Assembly (NCBI GenBank): GCA_950295325.1
Contig: OX485805.1
Span: forward strand, 19,455,501 to 19,519,500
Reading direction: 5' to 3'
Origin: Polytrichum commune
Taxonomy: Eukaryota; Streptophyta; Polytrichopsida; Polytrichales; Polytrichaceae
DNA: 64,000 bases
A program made the translations under genes and the position numbers. Below, piece after piece: positions 11,030-24,503 of this stretch (positions are counted from its first letter, which is position 1; every line of letters begins with the position of its first letter). The notes under the pieces are model-generated. The model did not search any database. It saw only the letters and a program-made list of their open reading frames with translations, and was not told the DNA's origin.

Positions 11030-11880
11030 GACATTCCTCAATCCAACATAGCAACAATCTAGACTCCTATATTTGAGTGGTGTGTGGTCAGGTGTGGATC
11101 TAAGACCGGACACCAAAAAGATGTGTTTAAAAATGAGATTGGAATTACATGCCCAAAATATGTTGACTATTCTAAGTTCGATAATCAACATGATTGGGGG
11201 GACCCATATAACCACTTATATTGAAAGACTTCTACAACAAGATGCATATTACTCACATAAAAGGACTTCAACACATTCTAAGACTCGAACTTAGGTCAGA
11301 CATAAATCAAGAAGCTTAGCCAAGCATCAAAACATTGTGAAGTAAGTTCCCTCTTTACTACATTGTGTACCGCAAGGCTGCGGTATCACATACAACCAAA
11401 ACCTACATAGGCAACACCTTGTCATACACTCCTAGGCAAGAGCTCAAGACACACACCAACACCAAACCACTCACCTTCCCGTGCATACTAAAAGGGGTGC
11501 CAAGGAGAGAGATGAAATCATTACTTGAAGAGGAAGGTAACTACCATAGTCCTTTCAAACGAGAGCGGGAAGAGTAAGAGTGAGATGGCGAACTCATTAC
11601 ATGGACATCCTAATTGGCAAGTTCTAGTTAGCAAAGTGATGACCTGGACAAACCCTAAACAATAACTTAATGCACACAAGAATCTTCACTTTGATAATGA
11701 ATATGATATTCATATGAGCTCTAAGAATTATGAGGCAAATGACTACATGCACAATTGTTAATCCTCTCACACTAATTGCACGTTTCATATCATACAAGAA
11801 GTGGATGCAGAGAGAAAAGTGTTTGAATAAGACACGTCTACCTTAGATTATTGGCAGCATCGGATCAAGTAGACTTGACA
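11030..11880. repeat. Dispersed repeat family R1, copy 1 (two segments)
   Basis: 11035-11220 ('tccaacatagcaa...gagtggt.tg.ggt...atctaag..cgg.catcaaaaa') and 11660-11870 ('caatcttcactttgataatgaata.gatattcatatgagctc') match, in the same order, 21610-21960. Parts also match 34600-34790 and 19080-19210. Class unknown; no coding content recognised. Confidence 0.6.
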
Positions 11881-12773
11881 AGTCAGATCTTTGTACAAGC
11901 TTGTAACACCTCCCGTCACCTTACTATTATGAAAATACTCGGAGAAGCAGTTTCTGGATTCAAGAGCTAATTATCAAGACATTGTTCAACTGGTTCAGAT
12001 TTGTGGGGATGATTCTTTGGTCACTGGTGCTTTTAGTGCAAGGAGAGAAAGAGATTGGCGGTGAAGTTGCCACTCCTGATGATAAAAAGCTTTCAAAGTG
12101 AAGATTGTCCTTATCGTTATAGTCCCACCCAAGTGTGTTAACTTTTGAACCTTAGTATGGTGTGTTTTAGTTTTGAGCTCAAAATGTCATTGTGACGCAT
12201 ATTTTTTTGATTTCCATTCTTAAATACAAGCCTTGTCATATACCGCTCAAATATATATATATACATAGGTGTTCAATTAAGAAAAGTGATCACACAAGGC
12301 CCATATACAACCTCAAAGTCTTCAAAGTATATATTGAATCCACTTCATTGAAATACTAGACGAGCTATACATGCTGGGTGTGGTGGCAAAAGCTAATTTA
12401 CACCTCGCACACAGCCAACCTGGCGAGAAGAACATGCACATCAAATGTTGTACTCTTGGAACCATTTTGATTTCCGCTGTAATTTTTGTGTTACAGAGAC
12501 CCAATCTCCTTATTACATTAGTTGAGTAGTACACATGTCTAGTCGCAGACTACTCCACTGGAAGTAACTCAAGGTTGGGAGCACTACAATAGGGCAGTTC
12601 TGTAATTAGAACACGCTATTAAAACGCACATTTAGCACTTTCGAAAGAGCCAGCCTTGCCGGTGATTGAATTATACAATCTAAGAATACCTGGGGTATGG
12701 CACAAAAGTGTATGAAATTATCGATTATGTCAGGGTTATTACTGTCAGCCCACACGTGCTCAACTGATTTCCA
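11881..12773. other. Intergenic, 3' side of the aspartyl protease gene
   Basis: No gene or recognisable element seen. A short (ta)n run sits at 12250-12264. Confidence 0.35.
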
Positions 12774-15700
12774 TCAACTTTGTCTTTGGAAAATATTGTT
12801 CAGCTGTACTACAACCAGGAAAGCACAAAGAATTTGGAATCCTGATGACGGCAGAAGGCTTATCGCTGCATTTTGTGTCGGGGTAGTAGTAGGGGTGGGA
12901 CTCGTTGACGGAGATGGTGGACTATTTGAATTACCCGTTGAACTATTCGTTGAATTCGACGTTGTATAGGTTTGATAGTTCTCACCTGCACATCAAACCC
13001 CTGAAAGTTTAGCAACACTAGCACTGCCCAGGAAGAAGGCTCCCAATAATACCAAAGAGCTTTAGTTCTTCCCAAGAATACCACCATGCAAGTTGCCTCT
13101 AACTAATACATCATTAAGGGTCCAACACCAAATAAACTCTGAAATCAAGCAGCCGTATTGGTGGAGAGAATCGTTTTGGACCCAAGGAGTTTACGATTAA
13201 GGCTTTGGACAAGTGCAAAGAACAAAAAAATGAAGTGGTGTTAATGTGGCACCCCTTTCCTGTCAGTTCTTGTCCAATACTCCACCCAATTTGAAAAAAA
13301 ACAACTTTCAAGGTTCAGTCCACTCTTGAATCCATCCAGAAGTAAGGTCTACGAAAGGGGGTGTTTTGGACCCCAAGATCCAAACGCACCTCAAGATTTC
13401 AAAATTATTTTCAAACCTTGATAAGCAAGAGACCAAACACTATAATCATACGAGTCCTAGGCAATTAGGTTGTATGATTAAGAAAGTGTCCTATGACACA
13501 GGTTGATTGCTTTGGACTCGTATATTGGTAGTGTGATCGCTGGCAAGTTCGTACTTTATGATGTGGTTCAATTATTCAAAATATAATGAAAATTATATAA
13601 CCTTCAGTGAAAGGAGAATAAGAAACTTGACACCTCAAACACCTGCAGGAGATGTTTATATAAAAACTGTGTCATTCTGGTGTAGATGTTTATGTAAAAT
13701 GTTGGCACTGGAAATTGATCATGCTCCTGCATACAAGTGGATTCCTTCATTTCTTGGATGCATGAAATGCAAGCAGATGAACTCTTATCTTCCAAAGGAA
13801 CCAAAAGTCAGTAGATATGAAAGTGTCATACTATTTTTATTTATACGCCTTATTCTTCGTTACGTACTTTTGAGTATGAAACACTTATCAGGAGAGATGA
13901 AATATTGGGTGAAGCCCATTCTTTGTGGTACATGTGTTATAAGGTCCACTTCGCTTGAACATATATTGAGAGAGTTGCCAAGATTATAGTTAGCCAATTA
14001 TCAGAGTGCCTTTGACACTTCCTTGCAAAACTTGTTCGATACTTGTAACCTGTTGGGTCACTTCCCAATTTAGGTTTCGAAAAGAAGATACATTTATGTC
14101 ATGCCACGACCTAGTGTTAAATCACAATTGACACACATGTACAAACATCAATTGTGGGTATGTGAAAATTGACTTTGTGCAGGTTGGTGGATATAGATTA
14201 AGGTTGGAATTTGAACATAAATTTAGATGGTCAAATGTCTTGGAACCAATGAGGATACTGAGACATGATGATAGCATTAATTAAAATGGTGTAATGTCCT
14301 TGAATAGCTCCAGGTCATTTCATCTTCTCCTAAGCCGAATTCGTTACCATCACTATCACAAGATACAATCACAAAGTTTTAAAAAGGACTAAAGGAATAG
14401 GAATTTGAATCTTACATGAAGTGTCAAGCCACTTGATTTTCCTTGAAACGCGATCAAAAGCAATGTTCTTACCAACCATGAAATTATCTGCAATTTCAAC
14501 AGTCAGTGGCACATTACGGATTGACAAGGAAGGAACTAGGCCCCATTTATAACAACTCGACATCAAATCTTTACTTATTTCTAGCGTTGTGTGATCCGTT
14601 TTCCAAGTTCAAATACTACACACTCAGATACTCACATGATCAAAATGCAAAATAACTTCAATAAAATCACAAATGCTAGAATGGTAGAATAGAAGAGAAA
14701 ACATACGGCCAATGATGCTCAAAGTACTTTGGCTGTCCACAATCATCAAGCAAATATAATAATTCCCCTGCAGTTCAGGAAGATGATCAAACAGATAACA
14801 AAATTGAAGTACCAAGAATATGAGAACAAAACCAAAGTACTTGAAGGTGTTTTATTTTAATAGAAATTTATTAGCATTTTTATACTCTGCCTAATGTATG
14901 CTAAGACATTGTTATTTTAATCACCTATTCTCACTTCTCTATTAAATTGATGTGACTCTCACACTAATTTCCCACTTGCATTTCCTTAAACCACATTTTC
15001 ACAAGCAGTGGAGACATCATTGAGGGTGGCTTTTACCACATTGATTCCAATTTGACACAGCCATTGCTAAACTTAGAGATCAAGAATTGTAGCCAATAAC
15101 AATATAACACTCACCGCTCTATCTTGCACGACATCATATAGATAAGAACTTTCGAAAATTGACCCACCAGAGAACTCAAGGGCAATGGTGGGAACTGACA
15201 CTTGGGTTTGATCGCTGTAGGAAACAAAATGAGTGTTAATATGTAAGAGACAAGATGTGGAATTTCAATGAAAACAAATGAATTGTTTAAAAATGAAAAC
15301 TGGATGAACAATTCTAAGGCCAATCCATTAAAACTTTGGATGAAAGTAAACATTCATCACCTATATCCCAATATCTAAGATAATGGTAGATTTACCACTT
15401 TCATCATTGTACCATCTACACCTAACCCACATGCTAGACAAAGGTGTTAGCACTGAAATGTACAAACTTACGTTACTTGCCAGCATGTCAGCGGGGCACC
15501 TACAAGTTGGGTTCCATTGACCCTCTGGTATGTACTCATCTGCGAATCAGCCTGAAATGACCCAAATAATATCAAAAATTAAAAAAACAATTTATTACTA
15601 AATTAATAAATATTTTTAAATACTAAAAAACCTTTTAAAAACTTTTAAAAAACTAGTCACACCCTCTAGTGGATACCTTCATATGACACACATACATCAC

Positions 15701-18700
15701 AAGTCTAGTGGATGTACAAACAAGAGATGAGTTAGATAGATGTTCTCAAAATACTTTGTAGATACACAAGTTACTGGTCAGAGGGAGAAGTAGTTCAAAC
15801 ATGTGCTAAATATTTTCTCAGCTGGTAACTATGTCATAGATATTGTAGCCATTTCAAGAATATAGAGGTGCGCCCGTTCTCGTGGAAGTAGTGAGGGGGG
15901 GAGGGGGTTGGTATTTTGTGGACTAGTAGATAATCAAATAGAGGAGAGTGGATGACAAGCTGCAATATCAAGAGATCCACATCATCAAGCCATTTAGGAG
16001 GTATAATGGTCTGCTCATGAACGGAAACTGAAGGTTACTACAAGAATCACGGGTCATGGCCATTGCTAGGTCTCCAAATTTATTAATGTGTTAGATTCAA
16101 AGACCTAAAATCTATCTCGTAATGGCAAAGAACCATTGGCAACAACCCGTGATCCTTATAGTGGGTTTTGTATAGAATGCTCTCTGCATGGATAGAAAAC
16201 ACACATGGGAGGTACTAGAAGAACTCTCCACTTGGATGAGCTTCTGGGTATGAAATACATAACTAGCAAGAGGAGAGTGAATGGTGAGTGATGATAGCAA
16301 TGAGACACCCTCCCCTGTAAGTCAAGTTGTTCATGGGGCATGATTAGTTTGGTCATGGACAAAATCAGAGGTTATGATTGAGATGCTATCTACATTGGCA
16401 GAAAGAACATATGAGAATTGGAAGAAGTGCTCTCCACTTGGATGAGCGACCAATTATGGAGCCCTGAAAAAGTCTTACAACCAATGACAAACTATGCTAG
16501 CATCAAAACACATGGTCAAACCATTATGACAAAAACCAGAGGTCGTGAATGGAATGGAATGTTCTCTGCATGGACATAAAAGCACATGGGAGTTGCTAAA
16601 AGACTTGCTCTCCACTTGGATGAGGAGCTGGGTATGGAGCCAAGAATTCTTACAGCGGTTATGATACTGTTGTAAGTGTTTGTATCCACATATGTCCAGG
16701 TAGTTCCAGTGTCGAAAATTGCTTCAAACAAGGTCGACGTGGATGCTTGTCCGCCCACAAGGACCTTGCTTATAGACACCCAGTAGAAACCCCTGCAGCA
16801 GGAGCACACAAACCTCGGTCAACAAGTACAATAGTGGAGTACATCTCAAAATGCAACATTGTGACCAGCGTTCAATATGGAGTCCATGTCAATATGTGCC
16901 CTTCATGGTTTGATATCTTTTCAATGCTAACTCAAAACATCGTACACTGATATATGTGCACTTAGATTATCAACACTAAATTATCAACACTATTTTGAAT
17001 ATTTTTTACCACAGTAACAAATTACACTGATTACGTTTTCAGAGTGATTGTTATACGTACGGATAAATAGAGTCATAAGTGTTTGTATCCACAGCAATTT
17101 GTATCCACAGCAATTTGCATGAGTAAATAGGCAATCTGATTGCAAATATCAAGTCATGTGTAGCTAATGTTCCAGCCACCATTGAATCAACTCATAAACC
17201 AACCTTTCATGAATAAATTGTTCAATTCTTGCAACCATAAAACACAGAAATAAAGATTAAGTTGTAATTCTATGTTTGGAGAGCTTCAATCAGACCTTAC
17301 TAGATGATTTCATCCAAATTAAGGAAATAAACAATTTGTCACTCCAAAATCAACACCCTAAAACCTTGTACAATAAATACATACTAATTTTGAGAATGCC
17401 CACCATCTTAACATCTTGTTTTCATGTTGGTTTTGGACCGTGTATCAATCTTCAAAGTATGAACCCATATAACTTTTGCATACGGATTTCAAAAAAGACA
17501 AACTTTGGTGCATCGCAATCCCCTTCCAATCGCTAACGAAAAGCATCTAAAATTTTATCAGTCTAATTTCATAGTAGTAGATTCACTCAACGATTCAAGT
17601 CATGTTTTTAACACCATCTACATTAATGAAGCTAGAGAGTTTGTGTGGAACGTACGGTTCACTTGCAATGCTGAGCATATTTGTGTTGGCTACCGTGGAG
17701 GAGCCCCTGTCTCCAAAAACAAGCCTCCCTGACCCATCACTAGTATTGTCAAAGCACATGGAGAATGAGTTTTGTATAACGTTGGCATTTGCCAACGTAT
17801 TTGGAACAGAAATGTTCAAATCTCCCAGTCCCATAATACCATCTGGAATAGAGGAGCCATCAGAAGTAAAGCCTGACCCTGATTGGTTCAACCCGCACCT
17901 GCGGCAACCAGAGCAACCAGTCAGTAAGTAGATAAGGTAGATGGTGCCTAAAACCATCATTCCAAGTGCTGAACGTAGAGAATACCGTTAGCGTATAATT
18001 AAAAAGTTCCCAATGATTCTCGTTGACAATTTACAGGGGATTCCAACGCACCAATTTATGTCTTTTATAATTTCCATTTGCAAAAGTTATAAAGACTCAA
18101 AGTTTTATTGGTGCATGATCCAAAACTAACAAAGAAACATGGAAACTCGACATTAAGGTGACGTACATTCTCATAAACAATATGTATCTATTATGCAAGA
18201 TTTTAAGGTGTTGGTTTTAGTACGCTCTACCTTAATTTCAGCACTTCCCTCACGCTTCAGAAATTTTCAAGTGATAGTTTTTTTAATCCAAACTTTTATT
18301 TATTATAAGCGTAACGCAGCCAATCTTTATCATAGGCTGAACTTATTAGTACCCGCACAACACTAATAAGAACATCAAAGGATGTTAACTACAGCTGCGT
18401 CAAAGGCCATATAAAAATGTTTGTGGCCACTCTGGCCCTATAAGGCCACCAAGAATATTGTGTCAGCCTCTAGCTAAAAGTGTGTCACTTGCAAATAATG
18501 GTATATTCATAATTGCTGAGCTCATGCCCATGGCACCCTGGAAGATTCAACACTAATTTGTTCATTTCTGAAGCAAAAGTGGCATGTGTCACATACTTAT
18601 TGATCAAAACCTGAGAAGTCTGAAGTGGCATTTTTTGATTTAAAAAAAGGTTACGATTCGACATGCCAAGTCATGAACCTGCCATGGTACTACGGTACTC

Positions 18701-21700
18701 AAGGTACACTTCCATTTGATATCACAAAAGTTGATGTTCTGTACATGAGCAGCTTAAAGGCTGAAGCAAAATCTAATCAACGCAGCTTATTGAAGAAAAT
18801 CAACACATTATGGTGGATCTGACTATAGGGATGACATCTTTGTTCAAACACATTTACAACCGTCCAAGTGTCTAAAATAATAAGATCAAATCATACACGT
18901 GTAAGTTAATATGATCAGGTAGCGATGATTGTCTGGAGACAAGCATACACCTTGATTTTTTTGAACTCGCGAACGGGATTGAGGAACAATATTAACATTG
19001 TAAGTTGATTTGAAACCCAATGAAGTCAAGATGTAAGTTACAAATAGGAGAATCGCATCCCTTGAAGTCTTTCTACAAATTAAAGTTCAGGTGAACAAGG
19101 ACACATGTCATGATGAGATGGGACTACATGCTCAAAAATGTAGACACCACCCTAAGTCCCATAGTTAACACAATCAAGACTCGGACCTATGTGATCGTCT
19201 CAAGAGAAACATGATCGTCACTTTGACATACTGTAAGTCTTGCACCAAAACTCAGAACAACAATCTCCATGATTCACAGTTGCTAAGAAGATGAAATTGT
19301 TTGTGGAGTTGGGATGTGCCCAGAAATCATCGGGAGAAATCAGGTAAGGTGTTTACGCACCCAAAGACAATGTCTGTGGTCGTTGCAGCTCCGCCATTCT
19401 GCGGGATGAGGTACAAAAGATCCTCCATCAGGTAACCTTTTGTTGTAACTGCCGATTGGTATTGAATTGTATAAGGGCAATTCGCATTGGCCGCACAAGT
19501 AGTCGCAAAGCCATTGCTACTGCACACATCAGCGCTACACGCGATATTCTTAGAAGTGGATGATTTGCTGGAGTCATATCTATTCACATGGGTTGTCTGC
19601 ACCAAAAAGAAACAACAACAATCATCATTACTAGGTTAGATGTTTATACTCAACGCTTATGTAGTGGGGAATTCACGACTCAATAACACCAATCACACCT
19701 TTCATTGTGCCCATTATAATTTTGAAATACTACGATGATTTTGGTTGATGCAAATTTTGTTGATCCACGCCGTTTTTTAGCACGTAACATCATATGTTCC
19801 CCAACCAGAAAGATTGAACAAATATAGTTACGTTCACATAAAATATCGTGGCATGTCAAACGTTTTTGTTTATAAGAGATTGTCACTTCACTTATCATAA
19901 TAATAGATTTTAAGATTACCCTTTCCAAAACATAACTACTCACTTCTTCACCTCAAATCATGGAACCCATCCAACTACAAAAGTTGTTCCAAGAAGAGGA
20001 TACAGCACCCGAAAGTCTCGTAAACTTAAGTTTAAAAACTAGTGTGGGTCACCCTAATTTTCAACCAACACATAAGATACAATGGGCCACAAATTTTCTA
20101 CGCACCCTAACTCTGAGCCCACAATAATTGTTGCATAGGAGTTTTTATTGTTTGCGGCTGAATTGTTGCATCAGGGATAAAGTCTTAAGGCAACAATTAC
20201 AATCTGGATTCCCCATATGAACATTCTCAAGACACAAGATTTTGGAGGTTATTTCGTATTATCCATAAAATTTTAACTAAAAATTCTAAGGAATTTGATC
20301 AAATCTCTTAGAAGTGAAAGTAAATACCCAGGGGATACGAATGGTGACCTCGGCTTTAGGGAATTGTTGATTCATCTAATTAGTTGCTCTAAAATCATCA
20401 AAATTCAACAATACATACGGACATTTTCTGATTTTGAATCACACACGAATGGTACCGATGGACTCCTGTATCTCAATGCCTAATTCCTTCCAACCATACA
20501 ATTGCTCCTCTTTGTGACGAAACAGATCATCAATCCATCTGAGTCACAAATTCACTAAAAGCATTGAAAGTGGTTGAGAAACAACAGTTCTTAAGAGGTG
20601 AGTCGCCACCTGAGGCAACATATTAGATCCCTAGTAGGTATTTATATTCACTTCCAAGTCCCCATCCTGCATCTAAGGACGACTTCAAGTATTTTTCACA
20701 CTGCAACCTTGTCAATAAGTTTACGTGTGGCTTGTGTGATTCAGCGCTCGTCTTGATAGCACACAATTATGAGCCCCAGAGTGTAAAATATACACCTTCC
20801 AGATTAAAACAAGACTATTTATTTGTTTGGTATTTGGGAATTCATAGCATTGTTTTCTAGCAAGTATTCTAGTTATTGAAGAAGCATGGAAACAACCTAC
20901 CCCACCCCAAAGCAGCTAATTAGGTGAGGTGCCCCAACTACCGAATAAAACTGGAAAAAGATAGGTGAACAAACTTCTTGTCTTATTGGACATGCTACCA
21001 ATGGTTTAAGTAGGACATGAAAAGAGAAGATATTTGGCACTCATTGTAGATTGAAGCATCTTGTTTTCAAGTTTGGGATTTCGTAGAGGACAAAGAGAAC
21101 TTACATTGAATGGGCTGAAAAGGTAGTCCTGTAGAGGGACACAGGAGGTGCAATTTGCACACGGGATCCATAAAATGGTGCTACCAGTGTCCAAGGCTAC
21201 AAGGAATTTCTGCTTTGGGGTTCCAATCTCGATAAATATGTACTGCAGCCTGTTTTAGAACCATCCAGAATCACACAATTTGAACTTGACCAAACACAAA
21301 TAGCAAAATTACTTCACAAATAGCAGAAATACGTCTCAAATCGGCAAGTGTTTTTGTGCTTTCGAATTTCATGTTTCGCAAACACTTAAATTCCGGAACG
21401 TACATTGCCAAACTTGGAAATAGATCTTAAGAGTCAGATTCTAGAGAACTTTCTTTAATTAACAATTCACAGAGCCTAGGTCTACAGAATAAGAAGAAAT
21501 GAATTCGGGACAAGTCTGCAAGGTCCTTGACTAGAGCTCCTCAGATTCAACTTGAAGCAGACTACCATTCGGAAGTGTCAAAAATGTCTGTACCAGTCAT
21601 CTAAAGCAGACATCCCTAATTCCAACATAGCAATATTTTGGACACCTAGAATTGAGTGGTATGCGGTGTAAATCTAAGAACGGGCATCAAAAAAACATGT

Positions 21701-23162
21701 GTTCAAAAGAGATCGGATTATGCACTCAAGATATGCTATATATTCTACACTTGATAGTCCTCATAATTGGGGGCACCTACATAATCACTTAATGAACACA
21801 ACAATCTTCACTTTCATAATGAATAAGATATTCATATGAGCTCCCAAAAATTTAAAGCAAATGGCTACAGGCACAATTTAAATTTGCTAATCATCTTGCA
21901 CTAATGGTGTGTTTCATGTCTTACAATTAGAAGTAGGTGCAGAGAGAAAAGAATCTGCATCGGGCACATCTACCTTATTTGATTGCATCCCCTCTCAGAG
22001 TACATGGATTATGTGTTGGCTGTCAAATTAATTTGATTTTGGGTTCAATGGACCTCTGGTTGACAAAAACCGTGCCCAAAAACTGGCATCCAGGATCACA
22101 TAATGTGGCCCCAGACGAAATTCTGGCAACACTTGAGAATCAAACTCAAGCAGAATCTGAAACATTTGATGAAAGTGTTAAATCGCCTCTCTGACTCTTA
22201 TCATGTGCCTGAAGTATGGTGTTTCTTTTTGGGAGTGAAGTTGAGTTGGGTGGACCTCAGATTGACTCTTCCTCTGATTGACAAAGCCTTACTGCAAAAC
22301 TTGCGTCCACGATTCTAGAATACGTGATTTGGACTCAGACGAGATTCTTATAGCACTTACAGGAGAGAATGCCGCTAAAGTGAAGATTTCTAAACCAACA
22401 ATTAGTAGCTAGATCCACAGAAAAATCACATTTGAGTTTGAGATAAGCCTGCAACGTCCTGAATTGGGACGATCCGGATTCTGCTTTCCATTTGATGACA
22501 GTGTCAAATCTCCTCTCTAATTAACTGCAAAAAACTATCATGTGCCTGCAGTAAAATGTTTAATTTTGAAGTTGAGTTGGGTTGGGTGGACCTAAGATTG
22601 ACTCTTCCACATATTGACAAACACTTCAATTTTAGAGAGAAACTTGCATCCGAGCATTGCAAACGTCAGAGAATCCGGCTAAAACAGTCCTGAATCCCGG
22701 AGATTTTGCATCTTGCGTTTCGGTTGGCAATCAATCTGCTTGCAACCGATGAGGAGATGAGTACTTCATTGAAAGAAAAAGAAAAGAAAAAACATTAGAC
22801 GAATTAATTGTTGGCCTTACTTCACTTACTTACCCGTCATTGGCATTGTTGTACGTGATGTTGCCGTCAAGTGCCGCGAGCAGATTGCTTCCCGCCGCAA
22901 GCAGCCGCCCTTTGTGACGCACGATGTCGCGGTAGCACATCAGGTCAACGTGCTCCGTCGTTCCCTGCGCCGGCCAGTCCACAAACCTATCCCCATGCCG
23001 CTCCCGGAGCTCGCTCCTCGCCTTCTCCGAGAATCGATGCGTCACTTCGAAACTAAACTCACTTCTCACGATCCCTGAACACAGAGACAACCATACCACC
23101 AACACCACTGACGCCGACCACGAAACGCTGCTCCATCTCTTCAGCTCCGATGATGGACACAT
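12774..23162 (-). CDS. Pepsin-like (A1) aspartyl protease, probably GPI-anchored, 538 aa
   Basis: Ten exons: 23162-22834, 21249-21105, 19596-19361, 17898-17656, 16792-16654, 15551-15472, 15214-15115, 14767-14707, 14487-14416 and 12985-12774. All junctions are GT-AG with matching phases (1617 nt). The start is the ATG at 23162; an upstream in-frame TTG is not used. Residues 1-34 form a signal peptide, followed by the FSFEVTHRFSE prosegment typical of APF1-like plant proteases. Catalytic motifs are ALDTGS (Asp130) and IFDTGTTW (Asp345). The flap region is CPYTIQYQSAVTTKGYLMED, and the C-lobe ends SIIGHNFMVGKNIAFDR then KWLDTSC. The last exon encodes a Ser/Thr/Pro/Asn-rich linker and a hydrophobic C-terminus, as in GPI-anchored members. 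It likely cleaves proteins at the cell surface or wall (inference). The last exon was fixed by the split Cys codon. Introns of 0.4-1.9 kb carry repeats. Confidence 0.88.
15351..15470. mobile_element. ~115-bp foldback element (GTAGATG family), diverged copy
   Basis: It shares with 41686-41804 the order: cccaatatctaag, tggtagat.taccactttcatc, taccatctacacctaaccc, agac.aaggtg. The two halves are inverse of each other. It lies just left of AP exon 6. Confidence 0.5.
16150..16640. repeat. Repeat R2: three diverged tandem copies in the aspartyl protease intron 5
   Basis: Copies at about 16150-16265, 16351-16463 and 16512-16640 each contain 'gaatg.tctctgcatgga.a.aaa', 'atgggag.t.ctagaaga.ct' and the invariant CTCCACTTGGATGAG. 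The last copy runs up to the donor of exon 5 at 16653. An inverted copy lies in a PHO1 intron near 43095-43225. Confidence 0.75.
18425..18455. repeat. Half-copy of the CCCTATAAGG hairpin element
   Basis: Holds gtttgtggccactct followed by ggccctataaggcc. This matches the inverse of 47139-47170, which shares the same 15-bp word and the 12-bp arm. In the aspartyl protease intron between exons 3 and 4. Confidence 0.5.
19080..19210. repeat. Dispersed repeat R1, short diverged copy
   Basis: 'gatgggactacatgctcaaaaatgta.acaccaccctaagtcc.atagttaacacaatca' and 'aagactcggacctatgtg' resemble 11105-11300. It sits in an aspartyl protease intron. Confidence 0.4.
21600..21975. repeat. Dispersed repeat R1, copy 2
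   Basis: It aligns over about 370 bp with the two segments of copy 1 at 11035-11870, which are fused here. Landmarks: 'aattccaacatagcaat', 'gagtggtatgcggtg', 'caacaatcttcactttcata' and 'gtgcagagagaaaag'. It lies in intron 1 of the aspartyl protease gene. Confidence 0.6.
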
Positions 23163-23586
23163 CCCGTGATCCAGGGGGCCACGGGGGGGCTCCGAATCTC
23201 CAAATTTTACCAAATCTCTCTATCTGTCTCCGGTGAACTTACTTATACTGCGAGTGCCCGAATTCACGAACTGCATACAATGTGGATCCGAACCTTAACC
23301 CACTCCGAATCATCACGACATACAACAACACACACAACCCATGATGTTGCTCACGAAACGTTATTTCGTGAGTGCTTTTATGAATCCCCGCCGTGGGTAA
23401 CCTTCCAGTAGATTTCGGAGTCTCTATCACCTGCTTACGTCTCCACCTTTTCAAACGTCTCGGCGTCCGGCGACACTTTAGGCCACCAGAGCCATTATTT
23501 GTGTTGTTTTTGTTGGGAGATCTGGGCTTCAGCCGGCCATTCGTCACTGCAGGAAAGCCAAAGAACCAAATTTCCCACGAGCTTCT

Positions 23587-23900
23587 CAAAGGGGCGGCCC
23601 CGTCCGACGAGACCGCAACGAATCCCCGCTTCGTCTACACTTCTCGTCGCTCCTTCGTCCACCTGCCCACACACCCTGGCTGGACGGACGTTGACGAAAC
23701 TTGGACGTGAGTGGGAGACCTAGACCAGGAGAAAGCCACACTGTGAAAGGAGCGGCCTGTCCGACGAGAACGCAACGGACGCCTTAACTTCGTCGATAAT
23801 TCTCGTCGTCACTCCGTCCGTCTACTGGCTGGACGATCGCGTACGAGCGTTGACGCACTCTTAACGAGATCGGTTGTGGGTATGGGACCAGAGGCTGTCG
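23587..23900. repeat. Diverged tandem duplication upstream of the aspartyl protease gene
   Basis: The block 'aaaggggcggccccgtccgacgaga.cgcaacg' (23588) recurs as 'aaaggagcggcctgtccgacgagaacgcaacgg' (23747). Each is followed by 'cttcgtc...tctcgtcg' and 'ggctggacg'. The region is markedly GC-richer than its surroundings and lies about 430-740 bp upstream of the ATG, so it may be promoter DNA. Confidence 0.75.
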
Positions 23901-24165
23901 GAGTGTGTGAGAAAGTCAAACTGGGATTGGTAGCTCGATCGGTAGCCCTACCAATTAGGTGACACGTGGTCATACTGGTGGGCCCTCACATGAGGAAAAC
24001 TATAAGCGCAACTGGGGTCCACATTGACCCGTCTCTACCTCTTTCTGACCTAGGAATCTGCCGTGAAGGTAGCAAGTGGGACCCGCTCAATTCTATTAGC
24101 GCTTTAGAAGTTCACACTTGATGGTGGGAAGATTGGGTTGTCAAATAGCAGGCCCACTTGGCCTT

Positions 24166-24503
24166 CACTACACAAAATATGATATTTAGTGTTTGATACA
24201 CTAAATACAAACACATACACTAAATATCAATAACCCTAACCCTATGAAAGTAAGCAACATTAAATGTGAACTCAAACCCTAAATATCAACTATGGTAATA
24301 TGTGAAAGTTACATGTTTGAATTTAGTGTAGGTAAGGATATGGAAAAAGAAAATGGATATAATAAGGGGGGTGGCAATAGGGAAGGTAACGCACGTTCAT
24401 GTCTAACACTGATTGTCAAAGAATTGAAAATTAGTGTTGAGCATGGTAGGGTGGTAACAACACTAAATATAATCAAACATTAAATATCATATTTTGTGTG
24501 GTG
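24166..24503. mobile_element. CACTA-like MITE, 338 bp
   Basis: Left terminus CACTACACAAAATATGATAT TTAGTG; the right terminus inverted reads CACCACACAAAATATGATAT TTAATG. Internal ends hold further 'acactaaata' subrepeats. No clean 3-bp target duplication is seen. No coding content. Confidence 0.7.

Noticed and set aside
12697-12969. 90-codon plus-strand frame with a hydrophobic end
   Set aside because: It is the antisense shadow of the last aspartyl protease exon, whose Ser/Thr/Pro-rich frame is linked by splice phase.
13558-13989. 143-codon plus-strand frame
   Set aside because: It lies in the last intron of the minus-strand protease gene; no family resemblance, and composition like the AT-rich surroundings.
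18625-18822. Frame with FFDLKKGYDS, reminiscent of a LINE reverse transcriptase start
   Set aside because: Only one short block fits; the following blocks expected of RT are missing.
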